A DNA stretch of 64,000 nt from Orthosia cruda (GCA_964057195.1 OZ059825.1:3348001-3412000), one strand, 5' to 3'. Shown: positions 11,577 through 22,024, numbered from the stretch's first letter. Notes: generated by a model from the letters alone, not told the origin. Translations and numbers: made by a program.

Positions 11577-12858
11577 AACATCGACCACTCAAAAAGTTTT
11601 AGCGTACGCAAACTTCTTCAAAGTACTAGGGCATCACACATTCGAGGGTAAAATTATATGTTATGACGTGTCCTAGATAAATACCAATGTTATCAGGCTT
11701 ATGGTTGAACTGTAAAGGTTTTCCTTGACCTGATAAAGTTTTTTATCTACTTCGGTTTCGTTATATTCGAATTACAAAATTGACAGCGGTTTCATTATGA
11801 TACCCATAACGACATCGGATTGCATTATGCGAATCGTCATAAATTCTAAAACACAAGCAAAGACATTCTGAACATACAGCCAGGTACCTATAATATTACT
11901 TCGAAATCGAGACAATGTAAATGATGTTTTTAAAAATGGAACATGTTTAGATCAAAAGTATCGTATACTATTTGGCTGTTGCGGCTACAAGATATTTGCC
12001 TTATAGCTAATAAAGACTAAATAAAAAAATAAAAATAAAGTGGACGCGGGCAATTTTTTCTGAGTTAAATTTTATTCCAAATTTTATTAAAAATGTCTTC
12101 AACATCAAGTGATATTGAAAATACTCCACCAGATATAATAAATAGAGCAGTTGCGGCTACAAATAATTTACTACCAGAAATGAAATCAAGACATGTATAA
12201 GAGAAATGAAATACTTAAACACACTTCCTGAAATACTTATTTGTCTATATCTGTGTTTTATTCCTTCCTTCGTAGATAAAATCTTGTATTCAACTGTACG
12301 TTATTGGTCTTTTAATAACTCGTGCCCACCTATTTCGGAAAATAAAAAAATGAAAAATGGCACTCGTATTAAAAGACCGTCCATAACGTAACAGTTGCAT
12401 AAATAGCTATAAAAACGTTGTTTACCAGGCAGTAAGGTGGTTATTAAGTTATCTGTTACACTTGGTTCTTGGTAGAGAATTAACCTAGTTTTAATATTTT
12501 TTTCATATTGTCTTGGTTTATGTGTACGTATAAGAGTAAACTCTTTTATACATAAAACCTCATAAAAATTCTATACATCGACCATTCAAAACTTCTAGCA
12601 TACGCAAACTTCTTCAAAGTACTAGGGCCCCATGGACTAGAGGCTAAAACGATATTTTGTTACGTGCCTTAGATAAGTACCAATGTTTCCAAGCTTATAT
12701 TTGAGCTGAAAATGTTTCCCTTGACCTGATAAAGTTTTTAATAACGTTGTTTACAAAACAGTAAGTTGGTTATTAAGTTGTCTGTTACAGTCGGTTCTTG
12801 GTAGAGAATTAACCTAGATTTAATATTTATTTTCTCTATATCTTGGCGTATGTGCATG
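11577..12858 (+). repeat. direct duplication, first copy interrupted
   Basis: Segment A (11577-11745) recurs at 12573-12740 with many substitutions; shared phrases include 'gcaaacttcttcaaagtact' and 'ccttgacctgataaag'. Segment B (12412-12528) recurs at 12741-12858; shared phrases include 'ggtagagaattaacctag'. In the second copy A and B are contiguous. In the first they are separated by about 666 bp (11746-12411), which is therefore an insertion or a deletion-derived difference. Confidence 0.75.
12093..12200 (+). pseudogene. 35-codon ORF, faintly Crypton/tyrosine-recombinase-like
   Basis: An ATG at 12093 opens a 35-residue frame ending '...AVAATNNLLPEMKSRHV' before TAA. The 'NNLLPE.KSRHVYE' style of sequence resembles, from memory, the N-terminal start of tyrosine recombinase-type proteins of insect Crypton elements; nothing further downstream aligns in any frame. 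It lies inside the 666-bp segment missing from the sister duplication at 12573-12858, so it probably came in with a mobile element. Assignment is tentative. Confidence 0.3.
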
Positions 12859-12904
12859 TAGTGATAAAATATATCTAGTAAAATACACTATTACTAATAG
12901 TCTT

Positions 12905-13130
12905 CTTCAGTTGGGACAAGCCCTCCACACAATTCCCAATTACTGGAACTTCTGAACACCAGAATCACACAGTTGCAACCTCGAGAAAATTGCCGAGTCA
13001 ACAAAGTTCGACGAGTTCCGCAAAAACGACTCAACTGTCTTGGATCCCGCACCGAAATCAATCAGAAAAGAACAGCGGAGGAATAAGTAAATCAACATCT
13101 TTCAAATCACCTCTTCAGTTGGAGTTATAT
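12905..13130 (+). repeat. 'gtcttggatcccgcaccgaa' monomer repeat
   Basis: One unit of a dispersed family: 'cagttgggacaagccctcc', 'ttactggaacttctgaa', 'gtcttggatcccgcaccgaa', 'tcagaaaagaacagcggagg'. The phrase tcttcagttgg occurs at both ends, and in the copy at 16090-16380 the end runs into the start of a further unit. The family therefore probably exists as tandem monomers. Other copies: 16090-16380 plus, 19656-19860 minus, 63940-64000 plus. Confidence 0.7.
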
Positions 13131-13884
13131 CTTGTTTTTAAGATCACTAGCGACTCAGCTTCGTACCGTTGCCACATCATGTACATGTATTTCACATAAA
13201 ACTTTGGAATGGAACCTTAGTGATAGTGAAAACTGTATCAAATTCGGTAGTGGTTTAGAAACGTAAGCGGTCTGTCTGTACAGACAAAAATAGCGACTTT
13301 ATGTCATGTTATTTAGTGACACTGCTCTCCAATCGTCAGAAAACGTCTGTTGGTAATATCTTCATTTTATCGTTTTCCCTTAAATAGACTTTTTCATGCC
13401 ATACATGAAAAGATAGCCTTACAGTCTGCAATTTTGTGCAGGATGTGTGCAATATGTTTGAATTGTCTTTGAATTTCAAGTTCCTTGCTTGGATCAGCAA
13501 GCAAAAACTGAATTTCGTCGAATAAAAGTTCTTTTTTGTGATCATCTGGAGTACTGTAAGGTTTTCAAGTTCGTACGCTTTACAGATAACCTGATGAGCA
13601 GCATTACGTTCCATTTTTGATGATACGACATTTTCAACGTTTCATTTGGGCAAATTCCCAGCTGAACAATATGGTGAGTTTTTTAACTGATAAAGGTTGA
13701 AAAGTGTATTTTTCAGTGTTGGAAAAAATGAAGGTTTCTGTGTGTAAAATAATGGATGGCCATAGCGTATAAACTTTCAGACAGATTTTGATAAATTGAC
13801 AGTGTATCGGGAATCGATTTATCTTCCTGACGCGGGCTTGTGCCCTCGCAGTGCACTTTCGTTTTCATTTACTATCATAGAGAG
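13131..13884. other. no supported gene
   Basis: A minus-strand ORF with a real ATG spans 13336-13614 (92 codons; begins MERNAAHQVICKAYELEN). I recognise no family, and there is no clear upstream exon. It could be a chance frame or a relic. The rest is AT-rich. Confidence 0.3.
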
Positions 13885-14100
13885 CTGGCAATATTTATAT
13901 GTCACCGGGTTATTGTGATGTTGTAAATTATCGAATTGGCATGGTACTTGAAACGATCTGTTCACAATATATCGAGAGCTTATAATCCCGCAAGATTGAT
14001 TATAAACTTACGATGTTTGCAATAATCCGGCGACGTATAATTATCTGCCCAAATTATACAAAAGCACAATATTTTTGTACAATTTAAGACCGTCCTAACC
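13885..14100 (+). repeat. diverged relative of the 5.5-7.2 kb tandem unit
   Basis: Shares 'ttgcaataatccgg.gac.tat' and 'atatatcgag' plus the neighbouring order with the second unit of the tandem array (about 5925-6005). It is a single isolated copy, which implies that the array monomer is also a dispersed element. Confidence 0.55.
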
Positions 14101-14484
14101 ACAGTCCAAAATAAATTCTACGACTTTTAAACAAAAAACTGCGGCATGGCATAAGAACACAAAACTGACAATGGAATTAAACGTATGTCCAACAAGTTCT
14201 ATTATAAAATAGAATAATTTCCCATTGTCATTGTGGAATATATCTGATTTCTATTTGATTGTAATGTACCGTTCTGTACTTCAGCATAACCGGTTTAGAA
14301 ACCCCTACACTTAAGCAATTTGCTTTGCTTTAGGACAATTGAATATATTATTTTGTATGGTGTCTAATGCCCTGTTGAATAAATATATTTTTTTAGCAGT
14401 CGTAATAGAATTAGTTTGAATTGTGTCACAAAATATTTGATGCTAGATAAGGTGAAGTAGGCAACACTAGAAATTGTTCATTGC

Positions 14485-15165
14485 AAATGTTTGAGAGCCC
14501 AATGGTAACAGCCCCGAATTACGTGTCGTAGGTCGTGATTTCGAACCCAGGCAGGCGCTTTACTTTGTGTAAATTATTCCATCACCAATGCTCTTAAAAC
14601 GGTGAAGGACAACATCGTTAGGAAACCGGCATGTACTTTTTTTTTTTGGCTGGGAAATCATGCAATGCCTTCTCCCGCTTTGGGTGAAGCGGGAGGGCGT
14701 GTCAGACTTTTACTGACTAAAACCCACCCGTGTTCCTTCAGTTGCTTGAGTCAGGGCCGCGGTAACTCTCTTTCAAATTTATCCGCGACCCTTCAAATTT
14801 ATCCGCGATCCAAAAGTGACGTGTTGGTCTGATTCGAACTTGAGCTCTATGCGATGGCAGGCACTCTTCCTGACCGCTCGGTTGCAGACGCACATGCTTC
14901 GTTATAAGAGAGATATCGATGCACACGCGCGCAATCAAGCGCGCAGCACAACGAAGATCCTCATTCCCGAGCGTTCACGATCGTAGATACGCGTACGCAG
15001 ACGGGCGAGCAAACCGGCATGTCCTTATAGAACCAAAATTCGAAGACATGTGACATCCACCAACCCGCACTGGGCCCGCGTGGTGGATTAAGGCCCATTT
15101 CCTCCCTCACAGAGAGGATGCTTATATCCCAACAGTGGGAACATTATAAGGCTGATGATGAATGG
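14485..15165 (+). mobile_element. tRNA-headed SINE, split by another SINE
   Basis: The head shows an A-box-like 'gcccaatggtaacag' and a B-box-like 'gatttcgaaccc' at about 14537-14548. The body 'gctcttaaaacggtgaagga' and tail 'caacagtgggaacattataa' with gctgatgatg follow after the interruption. The 12-bp aaaccggcatgt occurs at 14623-14634 and again at 15011-15022, flanking the inserted element. Confidence 0.85.
14635..15010 (-). mobile_element. second SINE, inserted with 12-bp target duplication
   Basis: Minus-strand element of 376 bp. It starts 'gctcgcccgtctgcgtacgc', holds a tRNA-like part with B box 'aagttcgaatcagacc' (14829-14844), then 'gtcagtaaaagtctgacac', and ends in a poly(A) run (T run at 14637-14648 on the plus strand). 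The flanking 12-bp repeat is perfect, as expected from LINE-driven insertion. A tail relative is at 48065-48210. Confidence 0.85.
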
Positions 15166-15917
15166 GTTGATTGAAGAAAAAATAGAGCACTTCGTTAGTA
15201 TCTAAAGAAAACATTCTAATTTTAAACTTTCATTCCATATTTGCAAACTTGTTAGCTTCAAAATATAACACTGAAAATGTTCTTAAAGACATAATAATAT
15301 GTCTGATTCCTGCTAATACTATAAATAAACAAGCCTGTATGTGTGTCTGTTTCTAAATCAATCACGTTAACGACTGAGCCACATATGGGTAGACCATGGC
15401 TTAGATATGACCGATACATTTAATCCCAGTACTCATAGAATAATTTCCGAAATTCACGCGGGTAAAGCCGCTGCCAAAAGATAACTATTTTCTCTACTGC
15501 CATCTTAAGTAGCCGGTGAACAGTAATAAAGGTATTGCTACATTATATTGTACAGGCAGTGACACTGTAAAGCGCTTACAGCAAAGTGGAAAAGACTTAC
15601 TTCGCTGAAAATCTTTCTTTGGCACAACGCCAGGAGAAAGTGAAGAAAAGGATTTAAACCACTAATAAGAACATTTTAGTTTGGTTTACATTTAAAAAAT
15701 TGTTGCTCACATCAATCTGCCAAACCTTAACCATTGTCGGGGTCAGCTTTCAGTCTATACCAGGGGTACCCAAAGTTATTTTGTCACAACGCCATACTGT
15801 CTAAAATATAATGCCTATGCCACGCTCTTTTGTTGTATGTATTTGTATTTAGGTAAATAATAGTCATTTACAAATAAAAAATAAGTTACAAAAAAAAACG
15901 AAGAAACTAAAACAGAA
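15166..15917. other. no gene seen
   Basis: AT-rich stretch with a possible retroposon fragment around 15300-15540. No coding segment recognised. Confidence 0.35.
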
Positions 15918-15996
15918 ACACCGACCACCGAAATTAAAGTTATTTTCACTTTGTAGTGTTTTAATTTGGCAGGCTGTCATATTTTTTTGTAAAATG
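15918..15996 (+). repeat. half copy of the 9.9-kb foldback arm
   Basis: 'caccgaccaccgaaattaaa', 'ttttcactttgtagtgtttt' and 'atatttttttgtaaaa' parallel the right arm at 10028-10108. The complementary left arm is absent. Confidence 0.55.
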
Positions 15997-16089
15997 GGTT
16001 TTAGCTTTTAAAGCTTGCTCTCGCGGGCATCGCCCCCAGTTTTAAAATCTCTGGTCTACACGGATGCAACGGCATACCTGCATTTTATA

Positions 16090-16380
16090 TGGAGCGATTT
16101 CTTATCAGACCGGCACAACCCAATAACTGGGTAACATCTCTTAGCAAGTGGTAGTAACGAATCCCACCACCCTGTTCCCAAACCACTGCAACTTCTGAAA
16201 GCCAGAATCAATAGTTGTGCCCACCACAAAAGCGCCGAGGCAATGAAACTCGACGAAGTCCCGGCGAATGAATTTAGCTGTCTTGGATCCCGCAACGAAA
16301 TTATTCAGAAAAGAACAACAGAGGAGTAGCAAAAAATATAAGTTTTCCACTTCCCTCCATATTACAACTGGGATAAGCCC
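16090..16380 (+). repeat. monomer repeat, interrupted at its end
   Basis: Carries 'ccactgcaacttctgaaagc', 'gtcttggatcccgcaacgaa' and 'ttcagaaaagaacaacagag', as at 12905. It runs into 'caactgggataagccc', the start of the next monomer, which is cut by the TIR element at 16381-16900 and resumes at 16901. Confidence 0.75.
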
Positions 16381-16900
16381 AAGGGCGTCGCCAATCGGGG
16401 CAGTGACCCCCCCTCCTAGAGATTAAAAAATAAGTAGCCAAATGGTAAGAAATCAAAGTCCTAATAGGTCAACATAAAACCAACCCAACAAATCTAGACA
16501 TTTGTTGATGTCCTAAAACAGTACTAAAAGCGTTGAAAATTTTGGTCGGTCTACCAAAATCGTTAAGCAGCCTCAAGAGATTAAAACCTGAATAAGAAGT
16601 ACTATGGGGGAAAATCACCTCAATGGTCTGGCCTTGATGAATGTACACTTATGAAAACTTATAAGATTTACGTAATTAAGTGGTCGAGAAGTTTACCAAA
16701 AACCTCCAATGATTGAACTCGTGGAACGTTACTCATTGGACTCTATACTGTTTTTATAACAATCGCCGTAGGGGCAAGACTCTTATTACCAGTTTTAGCT
16801 TCATATGCTTTTGACTGTACCATATTTAAAATTCATACTTATTCCCATCCTCCATATATGAACTTGCTCCCCCCCTGGTCCATCGGCTGGCGACGCCCTT
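16381..16900. mobile_element. non-autonomous TIR DNA transposon, 10-bp TSD
   Basis: Exactly 520 bp between two perfect copies of ggataagccc (16371-16380 and 16901-16910). Its termini are aagggcgtcgcca and tggcgacgccctt, a perfect 13-bp terminal inverted repeat; C- and G-runs follow just inside both ends (ccccccctcc / ctccccccct). No ORF of useful length lies inside. A 9-11 bp duplication is most typical of Mutator-like elements, but family placement is inferred from duplication length only. Confidence 0.9.
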
Positions 16901-16910
16901 GGATAAGCCC

Positions 16911-17724
16911 AGTTTCCTAGTACCACGGATAAAAATTAATATTAATGGGTCCTAACATTGTGAGCTGTTTTATTTGAAAAACGCTTGAGCGCACGGAAAT
17001 ACGTACGAGTAGTAACGAATGTCAAAAATCGGTTTCGGTTCGGAAAGTTTCGGTATGATGAATAGTCACCCATCTACGAATCGACCTCAGTAAACGATGC
17101 TTAACCTAGAAGATCGACCCATCTGGCTTTTATTATGTAGCCACGAGATACATATACACCGAATATATGTCTACGAACGAAATGACAAACTATTTTGGTA
17201 TTCCAAAAAATACATTTTTTATCAAACCACTTTCTAGTTACCACAAAAGCAATAGTGGACCATTAAAAGTGCACTTAAGTGCATCTGCCGCCCGCATCGC
17301 GCCTCAGGTTAACACATTACATATACGAACAAAATTATCAACCGCGCGTAATGAACACTCGATACGCCCAATAAATGGAAAGTAATGAATAGATACGCAC
17401 CCTTACTACGAATTTGTGTGGCGTATTTTGGGCAATAAACTGAATACATTGAGGTGTATCGTGTTTGTTATTCCCATTTCGATTTCCAATGCAATATTTT
17501 ACTACGCGTGGAATGGAATACTCTTCTAGCGTATTATTTCGAAGAAATGTCTGAGCTGCCGTATTTACCTATTTTAGTAAAAGATTTTTGGCTTAACAAT
17601 AAGTTTGCTCATAAAGAAGATAATGAATATCTATTGTCACTTAAATGGATAAAATATTTTTAGCAGTATCTTTAGCAATTAGTGATTTGGCTACAAAAAC
17701 ACAAAACAAAAGTGTGTGCCAATT
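16911..17724. other. no supported gene
   Basis: Open plus-strand frames at 17167-17385 and 17454-17663 have no recognised domain. The second ends in a fairly coding-like 'YLLSLKWIKYF', but there is no supporting homology. Otherwise AT-rich. Confidence 0.3.
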
Positions 17725-18087
17725 TTAAACCGCATAAGTGAAAGGAAAAAAAGATATTTTAATATTTATTTTAAAAACATTACACACAACAATATAAAAC
17801 ACGTCTTTAAACTTAAATATTGATTTAGCCCATTCTAACACCGCTGTTCGAAATTCAAACATCGTTATTATTGTCATACGCGATCGGGGAGGGTGCGCCT
17901 GCGCAAGCGTTTCGAATCGTTCGTTATGGTGGTCAGTAATTTGTTTTATTAAATTATATTTATTTTTAAACATTTGTAACGGATCTCTGTCCCCGAATGT
18001 AGTTAATGAGATATTTGACAATTTTGAATTATTTTTTAATGGTGACTTTGAGTAGGTAGTTTGAATTTTGATGGATGATTGAGACAT
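17725..18087 (-). CDS. unidentified 120-codon ORF downstream of the candidate gene
   Basis: Starts at a true ATG on the minus strand and runs 120 codons. The first 90 residues are polar and basic (begins MSQSSIKIQTTYSK; includes FGDRDPLQMFKNKYNLIKQ); the last 30 are hydrophobic and AT-driven. It begins 27 bp after the stop of the candidate last exon at 18115-18284, so it could be a second cistron, the start of a separate gene, or 3' UTR sequence that happens to be open. An AATAAA falls inside its 3' third, which argues against the whole frame being coding. No family recognised. Confidence 0.25.
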   Translation of the reverse strand: MSQSSIKIQTTYSKSPLKNNSKLSNISLTTFGDRDPLQMFKNKYNLIKQITDHHNERFETLAQAHPPRSRMTIITMFEFRTAVLEWAKSIFKFKDVFYIVVCNVFKINIKISFFPFTYAV

Positions 18088-18114
18088 TATTATTTTGTAT
18101 AATAAATTTGGTTA

Positions 18115-20297
18115 TTATTCATTGATAATGTTTGAATAACATGTTTCATCGTCATTTTTAAGTAATAAGCCACGGTGCATAGTGTGAATTCCCATTTCAC
18201 CTGCACTGGAAGCTGGCACACGCTCAAAATATATGTTTCTACATAAATTATAGGGAACTCTTGTGCATTTCATTCTGTTAGGACCTAAACACACACACAC
18301 ACACAGACAGTAAATTAGTCTGTAAATATATTTGTTCAGTTGATATTTCGAGTGCTCAGGGGGTGACCATAAGCTCTTAGAGTAAGGTTATATTGAGTGT
18401 GTGTAAGGGACAGATGTATATGACTTGTATACATCTGTCACTTACGCGATCTCAAAATAATTTTACTCTAAGAGCTTATGGTAACCCCACTGTTCTTATA
18501 AAGCAGTGCGCCACATGTTAGGTTGAACAACTGATTAGCAGTTACGAAAAGTTCAGAAATGTTTATGAATAAGACTGCAGTTGTGACCATAATTAAAATT
18601 TTTGGTACTTTGGTGTAAATATGTGTAAGAATACACATTATACAGGCAAGTAGATATATGAATGAGAAACTAATAGAAAGCTGCACTTAATTGAATGTGC
18701 TTCACGTCAAACCAAGGACGTGGCTTTAAGGATTTTTCCTACAAAAACAGGCTAAAGGATATAATGAGGTATTGAGGTACTAACAGGATACTTGGAACAC
18801 TGCATGGAGTCGGGTGATCAGCACAGCACCACTAGCCATTTTAGTCTTATTTCACGATAGTTTTTCTTCGCGCACGTGAAAGTTAGCCGTTAGTTTTTAT
18901 CGAGTTCTTACTCAATCGTTTTGTTACCCGCCGTTAGATGGCGGCATTTATGTCTTTTGTGCACTCGCAGATATAAGAGTGCGTTTTGGCGGCAAATTTG
19001 AAATACATAGATAAAGGAAAGGAAGGGACTAGGGAATTCATCCTAAAGCCTGATCACTACGAGCAAAACCACTACGCGGTTATTTACTTAGCTCAGCATG
19101 ATCTAAGGCTAAGCCACAGGTAATATAATATTAGCATACAGATGCCTCATCCCATACAAAGAAAATTTAAGATTATTTTTCTAAGAACATCGATCGCATC
19201 GAACGAACATCGCGGTTCCGTTTCACGGATATAGATGGTGTTAGCAGCGACTTGCAATTAAAAGGGTTTACTCGGTTCGTGAATACATTTTTTTTTAAAT
19301 ACAGCGATGATTTTTTTTATATTTTGTATTTCTGTTGCACATTTTTACAGTTTCATTGTACCAAAATGTTTTACAAAACAAATTTAACAAACCGAGTGAA
19401 TGCCCCAGAAATTTAAAACCGCGCCATCTATTGGAATACATTTTAAATGATCAAATACAAATTAAACAAGAACATATTTTTTTTATGATCGTCTCTAGAA
19501 AATCTTAATATTTCATAAAACTCAGTAACAAGTTGAAGCACGCCACTCAGTGCAATTTATTTGAACCAAATTTTCTTTCATTCGATATCTAGATTCACGA
19601 GAAAGATCATTAAACCGTTGTTAACGGCTGTAATTTTTAAATCTTCGACAGTTATTACGGGTCGAATTCTGATACCTATTAACTGAATGGTTCCTGCTCC
19701 TCCGTTATTCTTTTCTGATTAATTTCATTCTCCGTGACTTTGTCGAGATTCATTGCCTCGGCGCGTGGTCGTCACTGTTTATTCTGGATTTCAAGAGTTG
19801 CAGTGGTTTGGAAATAGTGCGGTGGAATTATCCCAATAAAAATGGATTGTGGAGATATTCAGTTGATCTATATAATGCAATCGCAATATAGTAAACAAGT
19901 TAGGCAGATGGTGAAGTGTAGAATACATATGTACTCAAATGGCTAGTTTTTGTAGAAGAAGTTAAATTATCCACAACTGATTCAATATTTTGTATAGAAA
20001 TTAAAGTAAAGATTATTCCTACTAACCACGACAAGTTGAAATTCTGCTGCCTAAAAAAAAATGCCTTTTTCGTTTTGGTAGAGTGTGACTGCACTTTTGA
20101 CCCTTATAGAATTTTACTGTTAGTTTAGTTATTCGAATGAGAAAGTAGCAATTAACACACAAACTACAACAGAGTAATAAATAATTGAGGCCAGTCGGTA
20201 TCTCTGGCTACTTGCAAGAAATTACACAGCAGTTTGTCATTAGTAGGTTGCTCACTAGCTTTAATTGCTTTCATTGTGGTAAAGTTCTTGTAGGATA
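18115..20297 (-). CDS. candidate multi-exon membrane-protein gene (partial)
   Basis: Four minus-strand segments are open, bounded by AG and GT, and agree in phase: 20297-20212, 20046-19927, 18680-18491, and 18284 to the stop at 18115. Segment 2 includes the hydrophobic LSWLVGIIFTLISI. Segment 3 has two likely membrane spans (IYLLACIMCIL and ILIMVTTAVLFINI). The last segment encodes a cysteine- and arginine-containing tail (CTRVPYNLCRNIYFERV). The acceptor before 18284 (CA/TG-rich run then tttag) is good; the donors at 19926 and 18490 are weak. The 5' end is not found. The large intron holds repeats. I could not assign a family; insect chemoreceptors were considered but their C-terminal motifs are absent. 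Could be coincidence. Confidence 0.3.
18361..18487. repeat. foldback MITE inside candidate intron
   Basis: Ends are ggtgaccataagctcttag and its near-complement ctaagagcttatggtaacc. The arms are about 60 bp and meet around 'gatgtatatgacttgtatac'. It fills most of the 206-bp candidate intron 18285-18490 and overlaps the candidate donor side. Confidence 0.8.
19080..19590 (+). repeat. dispersed repeat, plus-strand copy
   Basis: Contains 'agatgcctcatcccatacaa', 'gatggtgttagcagcgactt' and 'ttacagtttcattgtacc', then 'aaaccgcgccatctattgg'. The same blocks occur in the same internal order, reversed, at 23460-24660. No ORF. Confidence 0.7.
19656..19860 (-). repeat. monomer repeat, minus-strand copy
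   Basis: Reverse complement holds 'tccaaaccactgcaactctt', 'cgccgaggcaatgaatctcg' and 'aatcagaaaagaataacgga', the family at 12905 and 16090. The block equivalent to 'gtcttggatcccgc' is deleted. Confidence 0.65.
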
Positions 20298-20363
20298 CTT
20301 TGTAATAAAATAACGAATAATGCTTTATTGATCATCTTCTTGATTAGAAATAATTTATTTGAG

Positions 20364-20660
20364 CACTGGTAGCCTTGTGGTGTTCGAACGCCTAATCTAC
20401 ACGTCGTAGCAGCTATTGTCTCTGCACCGGTGTTTTAAGTTTTTTAGTGTAAAAAAAATGATGAAATGTTTTTTTTTTTTTTTTATAACCAATAACTTTT
20501 GTGTCATTGTTATTAATACACCGCTGCTGAAAGTAATCCATATATTTCTCCTGTTCTATTTTACCTCATGCTCTGGTTGGTCCCGCATCGTTTGCATGTC
20601 GTGGGTTTGAACCCAGACATGTGCTTTCATTAATGTGGTTTGTCTCAACATGGTGCTTTC
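20364..20660 (+). mobile_element. tRNA-headed SINE-like sequence
   Basis: 'ctggtagccttgtggtgttc' at the left and a B-box-like 'gtgggtttgaacccag' at about 20607-20622, followed by 'ggtgctttcaaaacggtg', which matches the body of the SINE family. A T-run and an unrelated stretch separate the two head-like parts, so this is a broken copy or two fragments. Confidence 0.5.
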
Positions 20661-21311
20661 AAAACGGTGTAGTTATACATTATTTGAAATTCCAACGGCA
20701 GTTATAAAGTAGGTGTCAGCTACATGCCTATTTTCCAAAATTTTACCAACTATTGGGAACTACAAGAATAAATACAACGTGGGACTGATCAATAAGAATA
20801 AGAATAATTTATTAAAAAGTAAGTACGTTCACAAAAATGTACGTTAGGTGAAGTAGTATTTTTTCTAAAACAATGGTATAAATAGTGCTTATATGTAAAA
20901 TATAACTATAATATTTTATTACAAATGTAGAATAGAATAGAATATACTTTTCAACACACTTGCTCATAAAGTGTCTCTAATTTCACCGCAATTAGGCACA
21001 TAATGACACCTGTTATAAAACTGTGACTTTTTCATTACTATTATTCACAAGTGAGTTATAGAGTTTTTTTTTAATTTATTGATTGAGTTGCTTTGTTCTT
21101 AAAAAAGTTTCCATAAAAAAAAGTTCGTGCTCAATAGTACAAATGCAATACATTTCATGCAACTTCGTATTTAAATAGATAATTTCAACTTGTACGTGTT
21201 TAATAAATAAAACTTCCACTCAAATATAAATTTTGTTTGTGTCTGCAATAAAAAAAACTTGAAATTCCGCATTTTGTACGTGGCTGTGGCTAAAACGCAA
21301 TTCGCAAAAAG
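20661..21311. other. no gene seen
   Basis: AT-rich. A LINE (TTCTA)n-type 3' tail remnant is visible near 20930-20953. Confidence 0.4.
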
Positions 21312-21380
21312 CCATAAAAAAAAACATTATTTTTGGTCTATGGCCGATCGCCATAGACTAAAAATAATGTTTTTTTATTG
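21312..21380. repeat. ~31-bp-arm palindrome
   Basis: The arm 'acattatttttggtctatgg' (with flanking A-run) and its complement 'ccatagactaaaaataatgt' enclose a 5-base loop near 21345-21349, with one mismatch in this block. Confidence 0.85.
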
Positions 21381-22024
21381 TTAGATGCGCGGGCATAGGA
21401 AAACTGAATAATTTTGCCCGCCATTGCGAAAAAAAATTCACAACTCGTTTTCACTGTTGGAAATGATTTTTTTGTATTATTTTCTTCACAAGTGTGTTGA
21501 AAAACGTCGTATGATACACGTGTGTATTGATGATTACCGTCCTCGGCTCTCTTAAGACCCTCACCTGACGGCTCGGGTCCCAATGACGCCTCAGCGGTAA
21601 TCACCAACCTTACACACTTGTACCATAATGTACTATAATTTATCAGAGCCTGGCAGATTTATCGTACTAATAAAACTTTCTTTGAAAGAAGGTATTAATG
21701 AGCAAGAGGCTATAACTTTCAATTTTCTAATGGCTTGCTACTACCCAAAATTGAATCATCCAACCAGAACCACAAACATTTAACACAACGTGGGATACCG
21801 ATCAATAGGACTACTAATGATAGTGTTCCAAAACCTCAAAAAATTAAAAACTTCCCATTGACTACGACTTTTTCCCATTAATATCGTGGGAATGACGATG
21901 TTTAAATGACCGGAGTCTCTCCAATTGTTGAGACAAGGACGTTTCTTGACTTGACGACAAATTATTTTGTTTACAGGGTTGTCAGAAACAGTTTGAGGTC
22001 AGTTCTTATTACATTTTATTTAAA
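21381..22024. other. no supported gene
   Basis: A minus-strand frame at 21338-21607 contains EASLGPEPSGEGLKRAEDG and a good donor-like CAG/GTGAGG near 21570, but no family is recognised and no partner exon was found. It could equally be a repeat. Confidence 0.3.

Noticed and set aside
14829..14844. tRNA-like B box suggesting a tRNA gene
   Set aside because: It is inside a SINE with poly(A) and a target duplication; no cloverleaf with acceptor and anticodon stems.
18288..18304. (CA)n microsatellite as a separate functional element
   Set aside because: Ordinary short dinucleotide run; relevant only as a possible pyrimidine-like tract before the candidate acceptor on the minus strand.
21338..21607. 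Minus-strand ORF with a good donor-like CAG/GTGAGG as an exon
   Set aside because: No partner exon or family found; the left end is inside a palindrome, so a repeat is as likely.
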